Below are positions 59,901-64,000 of a DNA stretch of 64,000 bases, in pieces. Made by a program: the position numbers and the translations under genes. The notes under the pieces were generated by a model. That model saw nothing but the letters and a program-made list of their open reading frames with translations. It was not told the DNA's origin and searched no databases. This DNA comes from Pithys albifrons albifrons. Lineage: Eukaryota > Chordata > Aves > Passeriformes > Thamnophilidae. How positions within the stretch are numbered: position 1 is the stretch's first letter; each line of letters begins with the position of its first letter. Where the stretch lies: assembly GCF_047495875.1 (NCBI RefSeq), contig NC_092466.1, forward strand, positions 14,194,561 through 14,258,560. Reading direction: 5' to 3'.

Positions 59901-60330
59901 TTCACAAATGCTGAATTAGAACTTAAAACATCCAGATAAATCCTCAAGGTCTTTATTGCACGGATGGATGTGGAGAAGTCTCCTGTGGTTTTTGCACCTT
60001 TCTATCATTTGCAGTGCTGTCAGTAGCACGCTGTACAACCTGCCTTTCATCCACAACATCTACCATGTGTCAGTATTTGTGACATGGACACAGGTATTTC
60101 CGTAACACCAAGAGGTGTTGAGGCACAGGATATGTGCGCCCATCTTGGGTACACAAGGAGCACAAACACCTTACAAGGAGCAACACAGTTCAGTCAGATA
60201 TGGCTACAGGCAGCTCGTTTTGTTCCCAAAAGTGCATCCCTGACTGGGGGGACTTACGCTTATTTTACTTATGCTTATTAATTGATAACGTTATTAATAA
60301 ATATACCTATCATAGAATTTGCTTAGTAGT

Positions 60331-60922
60331 TGTTATAAAATTCACTGTATAACATACAGCAAAACTCACAAGGTACAGACCTGTCCTTGAAGATGCCATA
60401 CCAAGAGGCCCCAGAACCTCTTGGACTAATTAAAACAGCCAGGATACCCTAAGAAACGAAGATAAATCAGAAAACATGTCAAAAGAACAAGATAAGTAGA
60501 GAAATTTGCCAATTAGACCAGCTACAGTTGCCAACAAGTCCAGTTTGAAGAAGTTTTGAGCAAAAGGTAAAAAGTTCATGAGAGGAAGACCACTAATTTC
60601 ATCCCCAAAGACCACCAGGGACCCCTGCCTCAAATTACCAAGAGGAAAGGCGCAGGCGCAAGGAGGAGTGGCACTGGGTGGAGAAAATGGAAATCAGTTC
60701 TTGAAACACATTATAATAACCCTGCCCTCTCTAATAAAATAATGTTTATGCATGAAGAAATAACAAATATGTACAACTTACTTGCATATAAACCAGTTGT
60801 TAACTCGACCAGGTGTGCATGTTTTTGGAAGAACTCTTCCCCATGCACCCAGGCCTGGTATAAACATACCTCTCCATAACCTTACTGGATATAGAGTCTT
60901 CTTTCTGCAAAACATCCCCACA
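60331..60922 (+). mobile_element. Endogenous retrovirus LTR, boundaries approximate
   Basis: The element appears to start TGTTATAAAATTCACTGTATAAC. It contains a TATA-like GCATATAAACC and then the avian LTR block CGACCAGGTGTGCATG, TTTTTGGAAGA, CCCATGCACCC. A TATAAA/AATAAA-type polyadenylation region and a pyrimidine-rich U5 ending near CATCCCCACA follow. The order U3, TATA, poly(A) signal, U5 is right for a plus-strand LTR of about 590 bp. I could not find an unambiguous target-site duplication, so the ends may be off by tens of bases. No gag, pol or env sequence adjoins it, so it is probably a solo LTR. Confidence 0.6.
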
Positions 60923-61327
60923 TCTCCCATACCATGTGGACTAACATGAAACAGCCTGCCATCTCCAAACTAATTTCTGAGATCTCTGCTTTGCACTGCT
61001 ATGAACTCAGCAGCTGTGAAAGAGCTTCTTACTAGTTTTGAGAAGGGATTGAAGCACAACAGATGTTACAGAAGTCCTTTTGCACTTTACTTATTAATGA
61101 GACAAAATGCACTTGCATCCAGCATCCAGGAAATGCTGAGATGGCTTTCAGTGTTAGCTGTGAAAAATGATGGGCTTCTACCGAACAAGCACCTTCTCTA
61201 CTGTTACAAATGATGCCTAAGGATGTGATTTAATGCAATTTTAGAAAGGTTTTAGAATCATAGAGTCTTTGCTGAGTTGCCCTGATCTTAAGTCTGAATA
61301 TTAAAGTGTCTTTCCCACCAGCTAGCA

Positions 61328-61332
61328 GGCTT
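61328..61332 (+). repeat. 5' target-site duplication GGCTT
   Basis: These five bases directly precede the TG start of the LTR and are repeated exactly at 61636-61640. Confidence 0.75.
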
Positions 61333-61635
61333 TGTCAAGGCCGAGCTGTTTTTCAGCAGACACCTGCAAGATAACAGAAGACAAACAACAGAAGAAGGCC
61401 TAACTGCACCCCTATCACGAAGGGGGTAGATTGGCAGGACTTTTTGGTGGGCATTAGAGAGAAATGGTAACTTCGGATTGAATGTCCATGACGGGTATTT
61501 AACCCTGAGACTTCCTGACCATAGGGGTGAAACCCCCTGGGTTTGATCGTGGAAAGTCCTTCTAATAAAACCCTATATCTTTCTCCATTAACTTGTCTGC
61601 AGTGTGTCTCTGTTCACAGGGGTACGCAATCTACA
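61333..61635 (+). mobile_element. Solo LTR of an endogenous retrovirus
   Basis: This 303-bp element begins TGTCAAGGCC and ends CAATCTACA, so it has the TG...CA ends of an LTR, and it is flanked by a perfect 5-bp duplication (GGCTT). A TATA-like TATTTAA lies at 61496-61502 and a poly(A) signal AATAAA at 61564-61569. A TGTCTGCAGTGTGTCTCTG GT-rich stretch downstream is where cleavage would occur. No internal retroviral sequence or second LTR adjoins it, so it arose by recombination between the two LTRs of a provirus. A 5-bp duplication is common for ERVL-type and some gamma-type elements. The family is not identified. Confidence 0.8.
61564..61569 (+). terminator. LTR polyadenylation signal AATAAA
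   Basis: The hexamer sits 60-70 bases after the TATA-like box inside the solo LTR, a normal R-region spacing, with a GT-rich stretch 35-50 bases further on. It points along the plus strand, against SUFU transcription. Confidence 0.6.
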
Positions 61636-61640
61636 GGCTT
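61636..61640 (+). repeat. 3' target-site duplication GGCTT
   Basis: This exact copy of 61328-61332 immediately follows the CA end of the LTR. Confidence 0.75.
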
Positions 61641-64000
61641 CACAAAAAGGAAACGATCGGTCTGGGAGCAGCAAATCCTGGAACTGGTGTCATCTGCTGC
61701 TGCAGACTTCTGCCTCTTTGAACTTCTGTGTTACTTGACTCCACAGCAAAGCCAAAAGGAGATGTGACATGCTCGAGGAAATAATTCTATATAATGGAAG
61801 GAATTTGAAGTATTCTTGCAAAAAACAGCGAGCCTCAAGCCAGCCGGTGTGTTCCCATGCTCAGGAGTAAGCTTGGAGAAGACTTCTGTGAGTGGGGGAA
61901 CTAGGGACACTCTCCTCTGGACCTGTCATTGCCTAAGGAGAAAGGAGCTCTGACTAAAGCTGTTATTGCAGCTGTGGCATGCACAGGAGGACCCTGTCTA
62001 GGTTCACTTGTGTCTAAGGTCCAGTACAACACACTTCCACTCTTCTCCACTGTGGGGGCATCATTGTTTTTACTCACCTGCTTATTTTTACAATCTTTTA
62101 AACACCAAGTCTCTTTCAAGAGCTCTACCACTGTTACATCCGGCACTGGCCAGCAGGTTCAAACACCATTGGGGTGGCACAGCCAGTCTTGTAGGCATGA
62201 GAATGCCATAACTGCATAAGCCATGTTTCCTTAGATGAGCACAGCAAAAACAACAGTCATCAGAAAAAGTACCAGGACACAACCAGGGAATTGTCAAATC
62301 CTTAGGTCAGGTGCAAAGGCACAGAAACCATCTAGCCATCAAAAGGAGAAATTAAATAGCAAGAGAACTGAAAGAAAATACGTTACAAAGTAAATCCAAA
62401 TTATTTCAGTGTATGGATAAATTGGGAAATCCTCAGGAGCAAACTAAGGCTCTGATTTACTGCATACAAGCTGACTGTCACTGAATACTTCTGCCTCATG
62501 GTAAACATCAGGTAGTTACATGTTCCCTCCACGGAAAGAAGAGCTAAGCTACCTTCTCTGCCCCAGGATAAATTCACCGCCTTCAGCAGTTACCATGGGA
62601 GCACGGGATGTGTTGTAAATACACAGACTTGCTCACAGTATCCTCTGGGACACTTGCACCCTTCCTGCTTGGAAGGGGCACTAACAGGCATTAAACCTAA
62701 TGCAGCAAAGTGATCCACCCTCACAATTTTTAAACCAGCTCTTTTTCTGCAGGTTAGTGTTTTAACAAAAAATGCTGATTTTTCTTTCATTCTGCTGGGG
62801 AGTACTGATTCCATACAATCCAACTGCTTCACAGTCAAGTCTGATTTCATAAGAACTCAACACGGAAATCATTAAAATATTTCATTTCAAATGTACTATT
62901 TTATTTCATAATTTATAATAGCAAATCTGAAGCCTCTCTCTTGCTCTACAAAATTGAAAAGTCTCTAAATTTGCCATAGACCAGCTCTTGTATTATTTAT
63001 GCAAAAACAGTATCTATAAGACAGTTATACCAGACCACTCTGTTCAGCTACCCATAATTTGTAGTCTTTAAAATGTCATTATCAATTTTCTTTTACAGCC
63101 CACATAAAGCAGGTGACGTTCCTTCATGCAGCAACAGTCATAATTCAGCTGTGCAATCTCTCCTAACTTTACTATCCAACTTCTCTGTGATGAGAACTGG
63201 GGAAATATCTCAGAAGGAACCATTCCACTGTAGACTAGTAAATGTTCTTTGTCTGACTTTGCTTATGTATTTTCTTGGAGTGCATTCCCCCTCCCTCCTT
63301 TAATTTGACTAAATATAGCTGATGCCTAAAGAAATAAAACCAAGTTGTATTCTTGGCCTCAAGATGTTTTATAAATAATACATGCAATCTACGCTCAAAA
63401 GGTGTTACCTGTCTCTAGAGACAAAGACTACTTCACACTGTATTTTCCATTTCTTTTTTAAACCTGCCAGCTGGGCATATATAGGACCTTGCTAGGAGTC
63501 CTTACTCCCTTAACTGCCACAGGGAGTAAGTTGAAAAGGGTGGCAAACCAAGAGGAGCACTGGGAGATAACAGGGCTCCCTCCAAAAGGTGGTCTCAGGC
63601 TGAAACTGGGTCAGGGCACACCCTCAGCGATGTGGCCACCCTGCACCCAGAGCAGATGGCAAATGGGCACCTGGGAGTCAAATATCTTCTCTTACATGTG
63701 CCCTGGAACCTTCTTAAGAAGGGAAACAAAGAGCTGATGCTGTTCCACCAGCAAGGGGACACCAAGGGAACTGGAAGCCTTTTTCCTGTCCATGCATGGT
63801 CTGGCATACATTCCCCAGACTGGCTCGGGAGCAGTTTGGACTGCACCATCCTGGTTCATCCAAAGGCCAGAAACTTGCCCCTTCTGACGTGGTCACACCA
63901 TGTAATTATTTGGATAAATTTCAAATTAGGAGAACAGATTTGTAGTCTGACTGTTTCTCTTCTAACACACCTTCTCCTTACAAATGCCAGCTAATATTGG

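Larger units (their letters stand above)
56952..64000 (-). other. SUFU: SUFU intron 3, partial (at least 7 kb)
   Basis: The region between exon 4 and the right end contains no sequence that encodes residues 107-151 or any earlier SUFU exon on the minus strand, so intron 3 continues beyond the window. It holds two retroviral LTRs (60331-60922 and 61333-61635) and a short (GAAA)n run near 58911-58923. The rest is AT-rich unique sequence. A TATTAATAAATATAC stretch precedes the first LTR. No nested gene is seen. Confidence 0.85.

Noticed and set aside
1..64000. tRNA genes, CRISPR arrays, bacterial operons or phage genes
   Set aside because: No clover-leaf box A/box B pairs, spaced direct repeats or bacterial coding structure were seen. 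The window is vertebrate intronic and intergenic DNA.

Overview
The window is vertebrate nuclear DNA, almost certainly from a bird. The main clue is the 3' end of a chicken-repeat-1 (CR1) LINE at about 186-572, which ends in the diagnostic repeated octamer-like tail. Two avian-style endogenous retrovirus LTRs, sparse repeats and moderate GC agree with this. Nothing in it is prokaryotic.

The only gene I can identify is SUFU (suppressor of fused, the negative regulator of Hedgehog/GLI signalling), on the minus strand. Nine coding exons are present, equivalent to exons 4-12 of the human gene. From 5' to 3' on the minus strand they are 56809-56951, 54320-54405, 52188-52260, 47447-47600, 45866-45977, 35200-35334, 33588-33726, 20499-20567 and 17255-17344 (with the stop). 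Each is flanked by AG/GT splice sites. The phases join perfectly and reproduce residues 152-484 of the 484-residue protein with no gap, frameshift or premature stop. Exons 1-3 (residues 1-151) lie beyond the right end, so intron 3 is at least 7 kb long.

Layout from left to right: 1-180 is a CpG-rich edge that runs off the window. By human gene order (SUFU then TRIM8, same direction) it may be the start of the TRIM8 promoter region. 186-572 is a CR1 3' end. 573-10435 is intergenic DNA with a few AT-rich, conserved-looking blocks and no gene I can support. 10436-17254 lies downstream of the SUFU stop and ends in a convincing polyadenylation signal at 10456-10461, so it is probably a long 3' UTR or a 3' UTR plus flank. 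17255-56951 holds SUFU exons 12-4, with two large introns (13.0 kb and 10.5 kb). 56952-64000 is part of intron 3 and contains two retroviral LTRs; the second is a complete solo LTR with a perfect 5-bp target duplication.

No convincing new multi-gene system was found. The best unexplained items are a broken protein-like stretch at 13632-14110 on the minus strand, a CpG-dense block with an antisense AATAAA at 30388-30815 inside intron 10, an internally repetitive TTATAAA element at 6121-6380, and several conserved-looking AT-rich blocks that could be enhancers. Comparisons with human SUFU are from memory of the protein and were not computed.
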